From contig NZ_JBFRXP010000015.1 of the NCBI RefSeq assembly GCF_041146875.1, forward strand, positions 1-61,719: 61,719 bases of DNA, written 5' to 3'. Within the stretch, counting starts at the first letter, position 1. The number at the start of each line of letters is the position of its first letter. A program made the translations under genes and the position numbers. This stretch comes from Igneacidithiobacillus sp041146875 (GTDB lineage: Bacteria; Pseudomonadota; Gammaproteobacteria; Acidithiobacillales; Acidithiobacillaceae). Below the pieces are notes generated by a model, which worked only from the letters and a program-made list of their open reading frames with translations, was not told where the DNA came from and ran no database searches. Of the stretch, positions 40,332-49,670 are shown one piece after another.

Positions 40332-42497
40332 ATGCCTAGCCCCGGGACACGCATGATGGCCGTAGGCCGGTTTCGCCCGCGGCGCCGGTCCCTGACCTGC
40401 GCAGCCGCGATGTTATTTGCTGTGGCTGTGCCTGCCTGGGCACAGGATAGTCCCGTCACCCTCTATGCTGATCAGATTCAAGGGGTGGGCAGCGGCCAAT
40501 GGACCGCCACGGGAAATGTCGAAGTGCTCTACGGCAATCGCCGCCTCTACGCTAATCAGGCGCATTACGACGAAAAAAAGGACGAGATCATCGCCAAAGG
40601 GCAAGTGCATCTGGTCAGCCCCGGAATCGTCACCAATGCGCCACAGGCCACTCTGAAGATCCACAGTAATCAAGGGATCGTTCTCCACCCTCGCTTTCTG
40701 CTGCCCAGTCAAGACGGACATGGGCATGCCCTGAGCGGTCGGGAATTGAGTAAAAATCACTATCTTCTGAACGAGGCCTGCTACACGACCTGTCACGGGC
40801 GTGTGCCCGCTTGGCAAATAACCAGCGGGCAACTGGATCTCAACCAAAACGAGCAATACATTACCACCTACAACAGCACCTTGAACGTGTATGGTCTGCC
40901 CATCCTGTGGTTGCCCTATCTCAGCTTTCCTTTGCAGCGGCACTCGGGTTTTCTGCCACCCACCATCGGCAGCTCCACCATCAACGGCTTCACCCTGGGT
41001 GTCCCCTATTACTTCGACATCGCCAGCAATCTGGACGACACCCTCACCGTTGAGGGCCTGACCAAGCGCGGCGTGCTACTGCAAAACCAGTTTCGTTATC
41101 TGGAACCTGACTACAGCGGGAAATTACTGCTTGATCTGCTCCCCCACGACAAACTGACTGGCAGCAACGTCTGGGCGGTTTCCTGGCAACACCAGCAGAA
41201 CCTGGGTGATGGATTTGGCCTCTCGGTCAATTACAACCGTGTGAGCTATCGCAACTTTCTCGCCGATTTGGCGGGTGTCACCGGCTTCAGTGGTGGCTAC
41301 ATTGGTGGCGTAGGCAATGCCCCCTATCTGACATCCACCGGCGCCATCACTTATGGCAATCAACATCTACAAGCGGGAGTGATGCTGCAGGGCTATCAGG
41401 AGCTGGCCTTAGGCGGCGCGGTGCCGTACGCCCAGTTGCCCTACGTCTATGCCAATGGCTACTGGCGTCTGGGCAAGACGGGTTATGTCGACTGGCGCAG
41501 CAATTTCAACTATTTTTACGCCAGCACTGGCCCCATAGGCCAGCGCCTCGACCTCACCCCCACCATTGGCTGGAAATGGAGCCGCGCCTGGGGCTATCTG
41601 GAACCGCAGGCACGGCTTTATTACAGCCACTATCAAATCCAGCGTAACGGCCCCTATGACCGGGTCAGCAATCGCAGCCTACCGGCATTGAGCTTACGTG
41701 GCGGCCTGAATTTTGTGCGCGATGGCAGCGGCGGCAGCAGCATCGTCCTCCATCCGCTGTTCAAATACCTCTTCATTCCCCTCCAGGCACAAAACCAGAT
41801 CCCAAATTTTGATGGCAGCGTTCCCTTCCAAAATTACAATTCGATTTTCACCGATAACTCTTTGTTTGACGGTAGTGATCGCATCAATGCCGCCAACCAG
41901 CTCACGTACGGGCTAGAAGGCACAGGTTACAATCCCAATGGGCGGGAGGTCTGGAGCGCGGCTATCGGCCAGATTCACTATTTCAATCGCCAGCAGATCG
42001 ACCTCGCCGGCAACATCGTGGCGCAGAACGCCCGTTCCAATTACTTCTGGCAAGCACAATATTCACCCCTTGCTAATTTGAACTTCCTCGCCAGTTCGGA
42101 AACGAATGCCGACTGGCAACGCTTCGAGCGCATGGATTTCCGTGCGCAATGGCTAGCTCACAACGGCACGGTCCTCAATCTCGACTATCGCTATACACAC
42201 AACTTTGTCGATCAGGCCGGCGTCTCTGCGGCGCTCCCCATTGCAAAGCAATGGCGCATCTTGGGCAGCTACCAGTACGACGTGCAAGATAACAAACCCT
42301 TGGAGCAGCTAGTCGGGATCGGCTATGATGGTGGCTGCTGGACGGCTCAACTGATGATGTTTCACCAGATTTTGCTGGGGGGACAAACGAACAACGCCGT
42401 CTATCTGGAAATCGTGCTGCGTGGTTTGACCAGTATTGGTAACAGTTCCAACGGTTTCCTCGATCAATATGTGCCCGGCGCCAGCATGGAGTTCTGA
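40332..42497 (+). CDS. lptD: LPS assembly outer-membrane protein LptD
   Basis: About 721 residues. A signal peptide with an RRR start and AMLFAVAVPAWA core, then an OstA-like N-terminal domain (ATGNVEVLYGNRRLYANQAH) and a large beta barrel (LPILWLPYLSFPLQRHSGFL). Two Cys sit in NEACYTTCHGR and one near the C-terminus in YDGGCWTAQL. It inserts LPS into the outer membrane with LptE. The start may be 40332 or 40353; neither has a clear ribosome-binding site. The frame reads far upstream over amgK, but that part is not real. It overlaps surA by one base. Confidence 0.9.
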   Translation: MPSPGTRMMAVGRFRPRRRSLTCAAAMLFAVAVPAWAQDSPVTLYADQIQGVGSGQWTATGNVEVLYGNRRLYANQAHYDEKKDEIIAKGQVHLVSPGIVTNAPQATLKIHSNQGIVLHPRFLLPSQDGHGHALSGRELSKNHYLLNEACYTTCHGRVPAWQITSGQLDLNQNEQYITTYNSTLNVYGLPILWLPYLSFPLQRHSGFLPPTIGSSTINGFTLGVPYYFDIASNLDDTLTVEGLTKRGVLLQNQFRYLEPDYSGKLLLDLLPHDKLTGSNVWAVSWQHQQNLGDGFGLSVNYNRVSYRNFLADLAGVTGFSGGYIGGVGNAPYLTSTGAITYGNQHLQAGVMLQGYQELALGGAVPYAQLPYVYANGYWRLGKTGYVDWRSNFNYFYASTGPIGQRLDLTPTIGWKWSRAWGYLEPQARLYYSHYQIQRNGPYDRVSNRSLPALSLRGGLNFVRDGSGGSSIVLHPLFKYLFIPLQAQNQIPNFDGSVPFQNYNSIFTDNSLFDGSDRINAANQLTYGLEGTGYNPNGREVWSAAIGQIHYFNRQQIDLAGNIVAQNARSNYFWQAQYSPLANLNFLASSETNADWQRFERMDFRAQWLAHNGTVLNLDYRYTHNFVDQAGVSAALPIAKQWRILGSYQYDVQDNKPLEQLVGIGYDGGCWTAQLMMFHQILLGGQTNNAVYLEIVLRGLTSIGNSSNGFLDQYVPGASMEF

Positions 42498-43906
42498 TGT
42501 CTCGATACCGCTCTACCCTTTTCCTCGCCGTCATCGCCAGCAGTTGTACTGCCTGGGCCGCAACGCCCTTCGTCAACCGGGATACGCTCCTAGCTGCGCC
42601 AACAACGCCGCCGTCAAGGGTCTTTTCTGCCCGCTCCACGGTGGCCCCGCAAGCCGCCCCCCTGCCGCAGAACCTCGACTACCTCGACAAGGTAGTAGCC
42701 GTGGTCAACGAGCAGATCATCACCTCGCTGCAACTAGATGAGCGGGTAAGCGCCATCAAGGCGCAATTGCAGCAACAGGATCCCAAACAACTGCCGCCCG
42801 ATGACATTCTGCGTCGCCAGGTTTTACAACAAATGATCTTGCAGGATATTGAAGTACAGATGGCCAAGCGCATGGACATCGACGTCGACCAAGCCACTCT
42901 CGATCAGGCCGTTGCGAATATCGCCCGCAGCAACAATTTGAGCCCCGACCAGCTGCGCGCGGCATTAACCCAGCAAGGACAGTCGTGGTCAGCCTTTGAG
43001 CGCAACTTGCGCGAGCGTATCCTCGTCGATCGCCTGCAGCAGCAGGAAGTCGAGGCACGCGTGCACCTGGGCAAGGACGAGATTCAGACTTTCGCCCGCC
43101 AGATCAAGCAAACAGCTGGCCTGAGCTTTGAATTACAGCAGATTTTCCTGCCACTGCCGGGTGACCCGACTCCCGATGCGGTAAGCACTGTACGTCGCGA
43201 TGCCGAGCAGGTACACGAGCAACTGGTAAACGGCGCGAGCTTCACCCGCTTGGCAACTGAGGTCAGTGCCGCCCGCGATGCCTTGCAAGGCGGGCGACTG
43301 GGTTGGGTCAAGGCCGCCGAGCTGCCTAATAGCGTTAGTCAAACCCTGCTCAAACTCAAGCCCGGCGACATCAGTTCGATCATACCCAGCGCAACCGGCT
43401 ATCACATTTTTAAGCTCCTTGATGTCAAGCATCAAGAACCCTCGGTAACCGAGGTCAAGGCCGCCATGATCGTCCTGCATGCGGGCAAAGGTATCCAGGA
43501 ACAAGAGGCGCAATCGCAGGCCAAGGACATCGAGTCAAGTCTGCAATCAGGCGTGAATTTCGGTGAATTAGCCAAGCGTTACAGCCAGGACAGTGCCAGT
43601 GCCGCCAAGGGTGGTGAGCTCGGTTGGGTGGCTCCCGGAGGTCTGCCGGATGAACTCGAGCGTGCCCTGATGAGCCTACCCGTAGGCAATGTGAGTGCCC
43701 CGGTGCAGGTCGGAAACGCTATCTATATATTGCAGTCACAGGGACAACGACAGTCTGCCCTGAGCGATACCCAGCTCGAATCCGTGGCACGTATGCAGCT
43801 CTTCAACCGCACGGTGCGCGAGCGCATGGAAGAATGGCAGCGACGTATCCGTGATGGGGCCTATGTGGAAATTCTCGATCCGGATCTACGCATCCGCAAT
43901 ACCTGA
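42497..43906 (+). CDS. surA: Periplasmic chaperone/peptidyl-prolyl isomerase SurA
   Basis: 469 residues: signal peptide ending AWA-A, an N-terminal chaperone domain (LDKVVAVVNEQIITSLQLDE), and two parvulin domains (about 200-300 and 310-410; LGWVKAAELPNSVSQTLLKL and LGWVAPGGLPDELERALMSL). It escorts outer-membrane proteins to the Bam machine, and its position after lptD is universal in proteobacteria. Confidence 0.93.
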   Translation: MSRYRSTLFLAVIASSCTAWAATPFVNRDTLLAAPTTPPSRVFSARSTVAPQAAPLPQNLDYLDKVVAVVNEQIITSLQLDERVSAIKAQLQQQDPKQLPPDDILRRQVLQQMILQDIEVQMAKRMDIDVDQATLDQAVANIARSNNLSPDQLRAALTQQGQSWSAFERNLRERILVDRLQQQEVEARVHLGKDEIQTFARQIKQTAGLSFELQQIFLPLPGDPTPDAVSTVRRDAEQVHEQLVNGASFTRLATEVSAARDALQGGRLGWVKAAELPNSVSQTLLKLKPGDISSIIPSATGYHIFKLLDVKHQEPSVTEVKAAMIVLHAGKGIQEQEAQSQAKDIESSLQSGVNFGELAKRYSQDSASAAKGGELGWVAPGGLPDELERALMSLPVGNVSAPVQVGNAIYILQSQGQRQSALSDTQLESVARMQLFNRTVRERMEEWQRRIRDGAYVEILDPDLRIRNT

Positions 43907-43907
43907 G

Positions 43908-44744
43908 ATGAGCAACGCCCTTTCCACCAGCAAGCAGCCGGCAAGTCCAGAATCCTTACTTGGGCACCGCGCCCTACCGGCCATTGCCTGGACCCCCACC
44001 TGGACCCTGCTGCGCAAAGAAGTTTTGCGCTTCACCCGGGTGTGGTTGCAGACCATTGCCGCGCCTTTGGTCACTACTCTGCTCTACCTTTTGGTCTTTG
44101 GTCACGCCCTCGGTGGCCACATCCATGTTTATCCTGGGGTCTCTTACATCGCCTTCATCGTTCCCGGCCTGATGATGATGTCGGTATTACAAAATGCCTT
44201 TGCCAACAGCTCCTCTAGCCTGATCCAAGCCAAGGTAACGGGGAATATCATCTTTCTCCTGCTCAGTCCCTTGCGGCCAACGGAGATATTTATCGCCATG
44301 ACCGCAGCTTCCATCGTGCGCGGCATCGCGGTAGGGCTAGCCATCTTGTTACTGGCCTTGCTTTTTCTACATTTACCCCTGCAGCATCCCCTCTGGATTT
44401 TGGTGTTTACCGTACTCGGTGCTGGCGGCATGGGAGCGCTCGGTATTGTCGCCGGGCTTTGGGCAGAGAAGTTCGACCAGATTGCCGGCTTCCAGAATTT
44501 TCTCATCATGCCGCTGACTTTCCTGGCCGGGGTCTTTTACTCGGTGCAATCGCTACCAGGCATCTGGCGCAAGCTGTCGATGTTCAATCCGTTTTTTTAT
44601 ATTGTTGATGGCTTTCGCTACGGATTCTTCAGTGACGCGGACGTTTCCGTTTGGGCCTCCCTTGCCGTCGCGCTGGTCTTCTTCCTGGTGAGCTCTGCCG
44701 TCGCATGGCGTCTGCTCGCCAGTGGTTACAAACTACGCCCGTGA
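43908..44744 (+). CDS. ABC-2 type transporter permease
   Basis: 278 residues with six membrane helices and the ABC-2 signature late (GFQNFLIMPLTFLAGVFYSV, then FNPFFYIVDGFRYGFF). It resembles YadH, whose ATPase partner YadG is normally encoded immediately upstream; here surA is upstream and no ATPase gene is in the block. The ATG at 43908 begins 1 bp after the surA stop; the frame before it overlaps surA. Confidence 0.85.
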   Translation: MSNALSTSKQPASPESLLGHRALPAIAWTPTWTLLRKEVLRFTRVWLQTIAAPLVTTLLYLLVFGHALGGHIHVYPGVSYIAFIVPGLMMMSVLQNAFANSSSSLIQAKVTGNIIFLLLSPLRPTEIFIAMTAASIVRGIAVGLAILLLALLFLHLPLQHPLWILVFTVLGAGGMGALGIVAGLWAEKFDQIAGFQNFLIMPLTFLAGVFYSVQSLPGIWRKLSMFNPFFYIVDGFRYGFFSDADVSVWASLAVALVFFLVSSAVAWRLLASGYKLRP

Positions 44745-44787
44745 GCAACGGGATCACAGGCAAGATCTTTTCAGGTAAGATAGCGAC

Positions 44788-45030
44788 ATGATGCAAGCAG
44801 ATACTATCCGTTCCCTTATTGAGGCCGGGCTACCCGGTGCTCAAGTGCAAGTCTTTGGTGATGACGGCGCTCATTTTGAGGCCGTCGTCATTGCCGAGCA
44901 GTTTCAGGGCCAAACTCTGGTCAAGCGCCACCAGCAGGTCTATGCCTGCCTGGGCGAGCGTATGCGCGAGGAAATTCACGCCCTGCAGTTACGCACCTTG
45001 AGCCCCAGCGAAGTCGCAGGCCGCCCCTAA
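44788..45030 (+). CDS. BolA/IbaG family protein
   Basis: 80 residues: IRSLIEAGLPGAQVQVFGDD, conserved His in AHFEAVVI, and LVKRHQQVYACLGERMREEI. BolA proteins bind monothiol glutaredoxins with a shared [2Fe-2S] cluster, and grxD is the next gene, so the two probably form such a complex. Start at 44788 or one codon later. Confidence 0.88.
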   Translation: MMQADTIRSLIEAGLPGAQVQVFGDDGAHFEAVVIAEQFQGQTLVKRHQQVYACLGERMREEIHALQLRTLSPSEVAGRP

Positions 45031-45059
45031 ACCCTTTCAGCCAATTCACGAGGTATCCC

Positions 45060-45380
45060 ATGGCCGACATCCAAGACATCATCAAAGACCAGGTTCAGAA
45101 ACACCCCGTCACCCTATACATGAAGGGTAATCCACGGGCACCACAGTGTGGCTTCTCGGCGCGTGCGGTGCAGCTCTTACAGCAGGCCGGTGTGAAAGAG
45201 CTTTTTACCGTCGATGTTCTCGCCGATCCGCAGATTCGCGATGGCATCAAAAAGTTCTCCAACTGGCCGACCATCCCGCAGCTCTATATCAGTGGCGAAT
45301 TCGTGGGTGGTGCCGACATCATGGCCGACCTCTTTCAGCAAGGTGAGCTGCAGAGTTTGGTGAGCAAAGCACAGGGCTGA
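45060..45380 (+). CDS. grxD: Monothiol glutaredoxin Grx4 type
   Basis: 106 residues. Cluster-binding CGFS motif in NPRAPQCGFSARAVQLLQQA, then NWPTIPQLYISGEFVGGADI. Carries [2Fe-2S] clusters and hands them on; with BolA it is part of iron homeostasis. Start ATG at 45060. Confidence 0.94.
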   Translation: MADIQDIIKDQVQKHPVTLYMKGNPRAPQCGFSARAVQLLQQAGVKELFTVDVLADPQIRDGIKKFSNWPTIPQLYISGEFVGGADIMADLFQQGELQSLVSKAQG

Positions 45381-45389
45381 CGCACGACC

Positions 45390-46664
45390 GTGGACAAACT
45401 GCTCCTACGTGGTAATGGCCCCCTGCGTGGTGAGCTGCGGATCTCCGGGGCCAAAAATGCTGCCTTACCTTGTCTCGCAGCGACTATTTTGGCGCAGGAA
45501 CCGGTCATCCTGCGCAACGTCCCTCACCTGCGCGATGTTACCACCACCCTTGAGCTCCTCAGCTGTCTGGGCGCGCGGGTGCTGGTGGATGAACAATTAG
45601 GGGTAGAAGTTGACCCGCGCAGTGTGCACTCGTTGGTCGCGCCTTACGAATTGGTCAAGACCATGCGCGCCTCCATTCTCGTGCTTGGCCCACTATTGGC
45701 CCGCCACGGCGCGGCTGAGGTCAGCCTGCCCGGAGGTTGCGCCATCGGCAGCCGTCCGGTCGCGGTGCATCTAAGCGGGTTAGAAGCTTTAGGTGCCGAA
45801 ATCCGCCTGGAGGATGGTTTCGTCAAGGCGCGTGCTGAGCGCTTGCGTGGCGCACCCATCGTGATGGAGATGGTCTCCGTTACGGGTACCGAGAATCTGC
45901 TCATGGCCGCCAGCCTGGCGGAAGGCCATACGCGCATCGAAAACGCGGCGCGCGAGCCAGAGATTGTCGATTTGGCCAAACTGCTCAATGCCATGGGCGC
46001 CAAAATCAGCGGTGCTGGCACCTCGGTGATCGAAATCGAGGGCGTCGATGCCCTGCATGGTTGTGAGCATCAAATTCTCCCCGACCGCATTGAGACCGGC
46101 ACCTATCTAGTTGCGGCGGCGATGACCGGTGGCGATATCTTTTTGCGGCGTACGAACGCTCGGCTGCTCGATAGCGTTTTGGCGAAACTGCGCGAGGCCG
46201 GTGCGGAAATAAGTGAAGATGGCGATGGTGTCCGTCTGCGTATGACACATCGGCCACAAGCGGTGGATATCCGGACGGCGCCTCACCCCGCCTTCCCCAC
46301 CGATATGCAGGCGCAATTTATGGCCCTGGACGCCATTGCCGAGGGCAGCGCAAAGATCACGGAAACCATCTTCGAGAATCGCTTCATGCACGTGTCCGAG
46401 CTGCAGCGGCTAGGGGCACGCATCGACAGCGACGGCAAAACCGCGCTCGTGCGCGGTGTGCCCCGCCTGCAGGGGGCACCCGTCATGGCCACCGACCTAC
46501 GCGCATCAGCGTGCCTGGTGCTGGCCGGTTTGGTCGCCGAGGGCGAGACCCTGATCGACCGCATCTACCACCTCGATCGCGGCTATGAAGTGATCGAGGA
46601 AAAACTGGGAGCCCTGGGGGCAGACATTCGACGGATTCGAAATCAAAGCGGAAAAGCGGCATGA
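45390..46664 (+). CDS. murA: UDP-GlcNAc enolpyruvyl transferase
   Basis: 424 residues: GPLRGELRISGAKNAALPCL, the catalytic Cys in LPGGCAIGSRPVAVHLSGLE (about residue 118), and DLRASACLVLAGLVAEG. First committed step of peptidoglycan synthesis; the active Cys predicts fosfomycin sensitivity of the enzyme. The start is GTG at 45390. It overlaps hisG by 4 bases. Confidence 0.95.
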   Translation: MDKLLLRGNGPLRGELRISGAKNAALPCLAATILAQEPVILRNVPHLRDVTTTLELLSCLGARVLVDEQLGVEVDPRSVHSLVAPYELVKTMRASILVLGPLLARHGAAEVSLPGGCAIGSRPVAVHLSGLEALGAEIRLEDGFVKARAERLRGAPIVMEMVSVTGTENLLMAASLAEGHTRIENAAREPEIVDLAKLLNAMGAKISGAGTSVIEIEGVDALHGCEHQILPDRIETGTYLVAAAMTGGDIFLRRTNARLLDSVLAKLREAGAEISEDGDGVRLRMTHRPQAVDIRTAPHPAFPTDMQAQFMALDAIAEGSAKITETIFENRFMHVSELQRLGARIDSDGKTALVRGVPRLQGAPVMATDLRASACLVLAGLVAEGETLIDRIYHLDRGYEVIEEKLGALGADIRRIRNQSGKAA

Positions 46665-47308
46665 ACGATAGCCTCACCATTGCCCTGTCGAAGGGGCGCA
46701 TTCTCGAGGAAAGTATTCCCCTCTTTGCGGCGGCGGGTATCGAACTTGCCGAAGACCCCGACAAGTCACGCAAGCTGATCTTGCCCAGTACCGATCCCCA
46801 TGTGCGTTTTCTGGTGATTCGCGCCAGCGACGTGCCCACCTATGTCAGTTGGGGTGCCGCTGATCTTGGCATTGCCGGTAAGGACGTGCTGCTCGAACAG
46901 GAAAATTTGGCACTCTACGAGCCTCTGGATTTGCGCATTGGCGTCTGCCGCATGTCGGTGGCGGAACCCGCCGCTCTCGCGGCTGGAGATCGACCGGAAA
47001 GCTGGGAGCGCGTGCGTATCGCCACCAAGTATCCAAAAATCACCAAGCGCTTCTTTCAGGCGCGCGGCATTCAAACGGAGATCATCAAACTCTATGGCAG
47101 CATGGAGCTAGCACCACTGGTGGGCCTCGCCGATCGTATTGTCGACCTGGTCTCGACCGGCCGTACGCTACACGAGAATGGTCTGGTGGAGGTGGAGGAA
47201 ATCATGCCCATTTCCAGTCGCCTGGTGGTCAACCCGGCCGCGATGAAGCGCAAAGGCAAGGCCATTGAGGATTTGATTCGTAAATTGGAGGCGAAAATCG
47301 GGCAATGA
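46661..47308 (+). CDS. hisG: ATP phosphoribosyltransferase, short form
   Basis: 215 residues: LTIALSKGRILEESIPLFAA, VSWGAADLGIAGKDVL, IVDLVSTGRTLHENGLVEVE. The length shows the short HisG that lacks the regulatory ACT-like domain and needs HisZ; no hisZ is in the window. First step of histidine synthesis. Confidence 0.95.
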   Translation: MNDSLTIALSKGRILEESIPLFAAAGIELAEDPDKSRKLILPSTDPHVRFLVIRASDVPTYVSWGAADLGIAGKDVLLEQENLALYEPLDLRIGVCRMSVAEPAALAAGDRPESWERVRIATKYPKITKRFFQARGIQTEIIKLYGSMELAPLVGLADRIVDLVSTGRTLHENGLVEVEEIMPISSRLVVNPAAMKRKGKAIEDLIRKLEAKIGQ

Positions 47309-48603
47309 ACCGTCTCGACACCAAACAGACAGATTTTGCTTCGGCCTTCTCCGCTCTGCACGGCTGGGAGGCCGGCAGCGACCAGCAGGTTGAGCAGCGC
47401 GTGCGCGAGATTCTCGACGCCGTACACAGTCGTGGTGATGCCGCACTACTCGAATACACGGGCCGTTTTGACCGTTTAGAATTGGCAGACAGCGCCGCGC
47501 TGGAAATCCCCTTGCGCGATTGCGAAGCGGCACTGGCCACGCTTCCCGCAGAGGGCCGCGCGGCCTTGGAAGCAGCAGCGGAACGCATTCGCAGTTACCA
47601 CGAGCACCAGCGTGCGCAGGGCTGGGAGATCACAGACGCATCAGGGAACCACCTCGGACAGCGGATTTTGCCCTTGCAACGGGTGGGCATCTACGTGCCC
47701 GGTGGCAAAGCCGCCTACCCGAGTTCGGTACTGATGAATGCCTTGCCGGCGAAAGTGGCAGGGGTCGAGGAGATCATCATGACCGTGCCCACCCCAGGCG
47801 GTGAAGTAAATCCCTGGGTATTAGCTGCCGCTGCGGTAGCCGGAGTCGATCGCGTCTTTCGTGTTGGCGGCGCCCAGGCCGTTGCCGCCCTTGCCTATGG
47901 CACGGAATCGGTACCGGCAGTGGACAAGATTGTCGGTCCCGGCAACATCTACGTTGCCACTGCCAAGCGCATGGTCTTCGGTAAGGTGGGCATCGACATG
48001 ATTGCCGGCCCTAGCGAAATCCTCGTCCTCAGTGACGGCTCTGCCCCGGCCGAGTGGCTGGCTTGGGACCTCTTGTCGCAGGCCGAACATGACGAAATTG
48101 CCCAAAGCATCTTTATTACCTGGGATGCCGCCCATCTGGAGTCTGTTGCTAGTGCCGTCGATAATGCCCTGAGCGAGCTGGATCGTGCACCGATTGCCCG
48201 CGAGAGTTGGCAAAATCGTGGCGCCCTGATTTTGACACGTGACGCCGCCGAGGCTTGCGCCCTGGCCAATCAGGTGGCACCGGAACACCTAGAGCTAGCG
48301 GTAGAGGAACCGCGCGCCCTCTTGCCGCAAATCCGCAATGCCGGCGCCATCTTCCTCGGCATTCACACCTGCGAGGCACTGGGGGACTACGTCGCCGGGC
48401 CCAATCATGTGCTGCCCACCGGCGGTAGCGCCCGCTTTTCCTCACCTCTGGGCGTGTATGACTTCATCAAGCGCAGCAGCCTCATTGAGGCAAGCCCGAC
48501 GGGTGCAGCGGAATTGGGACGCCTAGCGCAGGCCCTAGCCGAGGCTGAAGGCCTGACGGCGCACGCGCGCTCAGCGGCCGCGCGCACCCGGGCAGGTCAA
48601 TGA
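47305..48603 (+). CDS. hisD: Histidinol dehydrogenase
   Basis: 432 residues: RVGIYVPGGKAAYPSSVLMN, VDKIVGPGNIYVATAKRMVF, MIAGPSEILVLSDGSA, and VAPEHLELAVEEP with the catalytic Glu-His pair. Oxidises histidinol to histidine in two steps. Overlaps hisG and hisC by 4 bases each. Confidence 0.96.
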   Translation: MNRLDTKQTDFASAFSALHGWEAGSDQQVEQRVREILDAVHSRGDAALLEYTGRFDRLELADSAALEIPLRDCEAALATLPAEGRAALEAAAERIRSYHEHQRAQGWEITDASGNHLGQRILPLQRVGIYVPGGKAAYPSSVLMNALPAKVAGVEEIIMTVPTPGGEVNPWVLAAAAVAGVDRVFRVGGAQAVAALAYGTESVPAVDKIVGPGNIYVATAKRMVFGKVGIDMIAGPSEILVLSDGSAPAEWLAWDLLSQAEHDEIAQSIFITWDAAHLESVASAVDNALSELDRAPIARESWQNRGALILTRDAAEACALANQVAPEHLELAVEEPRALLPQIRNAGAIFLGIHTCEALGDYVAGPNHVLPTGGSARFSSPLGVYDFIKRSSLIEASPTGAAELGRLAQALAEAEGLTAHARSAAARTRAGQ

Positions 48604-49670
48604 GCACCAAGACGCTCCAGGAACAGCTCCTGCGCCCAGTAGTGCTGGGCAGCCATGCCTATGCAGTGGCGGATAGCACGGGCTTGATCAAGCTTGATGC
48701 CATGGAAAACCCCTATAGCCTACCTGCAAGCCTGCGCCAGAGCTGGCTCGACGCCCTACATAATGCCGAACTCAATCGCTATCCCACGCCCCGGCCAGTG
48801 GAGCTGATGCGAGCATTGGCGGCACACGGTGGGATCCCGGCGAGCATGGAGCTGATGCTCGGCAATGGTTCCGATGAGCTGATCCAGATCCTGATCTCGG
48901 CCGTGGCGGGTGCCGGGCGGCCTATCATGGGCGTTGATCCCTCTTTTGTGATGTACCGCATCCTCGCCGAGCAACAAGGTCTGGCCTATCATTCCATTCC
49001 TCTCGACGCCAATTTTCAGCTCGACCTGCCGGCCTTTTTGGCAGCAATGGAGCGCTGCAATCCGGCCATCGTCTTTCTCGACTGGCCCAACAACCCCAGT
49101 GGGCAGATGCATCCCGTGGCGAGCCTGGAGGCCATCTGCGCCGCAGCGCCCGGCCTAGTGGTAGTGGACGAGGCGTATCACGCCTTTAGTGAACTGAGCT
49201 TTGCCGAGCATCTGGGCCGCTGGCCCAATCTCTTGCTACTGCGTACGCTGTCCAAAGAAGGGCTGGCGGGTCTACGCCTGGGTTTCCTGGCGGGGCCGGC
49301 AAACTGGGTACAGGAACTCGACAAACTGCGCCTGCCCTACAACATCAATATCCTGACCCAGAAGAGCATCACCTTCGCCCTGCAGCACGCCGAGGTCCTG
49401 GCCCTGCAAGCGGCCGAGATCCGTAGCCAGCGGGAACTGGTATACGAGCGCCTGCTCGCTCTCGGGGTACAAGTCTGGGCCAGCCGTGCCAATTTTCTGC
49501 TCTTTGCACTCCCCGGGCGAGCCGCCGCCATCCATGATGGACTAAAACAAGCCGGAATCTTGCTCAAGGCCTTTACAGGACACCCCCGCCTCAGTGAATA
49601 TCTGCGCGTGAGTATCGGCACACCTGCCGAAAATCGTGCCTTTCTTGCTGCCTTGGAAGAGTTGCTATGA
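48600..49670 (+). CDS. hisC: Histidinol-phosphate aminotransferase
   Basis: 356 residues, PLP fold type I: LDAMENPYSLPASLRQ, MLGNGSDELIQILISA, LDWPNNPSGQM, and the PLP Lys in LRTLSKEGLAGLRLGFLAG. Converts imidazole-acetol phosphate to histidinol phosphate. Confidence 0.94.
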   Translation: MSTKTLQEQLLRPVVLGSHAYAVADSTGLIKLDAMENPYSLPASLRQSWLDALHNAELNRYPTPRPVELMRALAAHGGIPASMELMLGNGSDELIQILISAVAGAGRPIMGVDPSFVMYRILAEQQGLAYHSIPLDANFQLDLPAFLAAMERCNPAIVFLDWPNNPSGQMHPVASLEAICAAAPGLVVVDEAYHAFSELSFAEHLGRWPNLLLLRTLSKEGLAGLRLGFLAGPANWVQELDKLRLPYNINILTQKSITFALQHAEVLALQAAEIRSQRELVYERLLALGVQVWASRANFLLFALPGRAAAIHDGLKQAGILLKAFTGHPRLSEYLRVSIGTPAENRAFLAALEELL

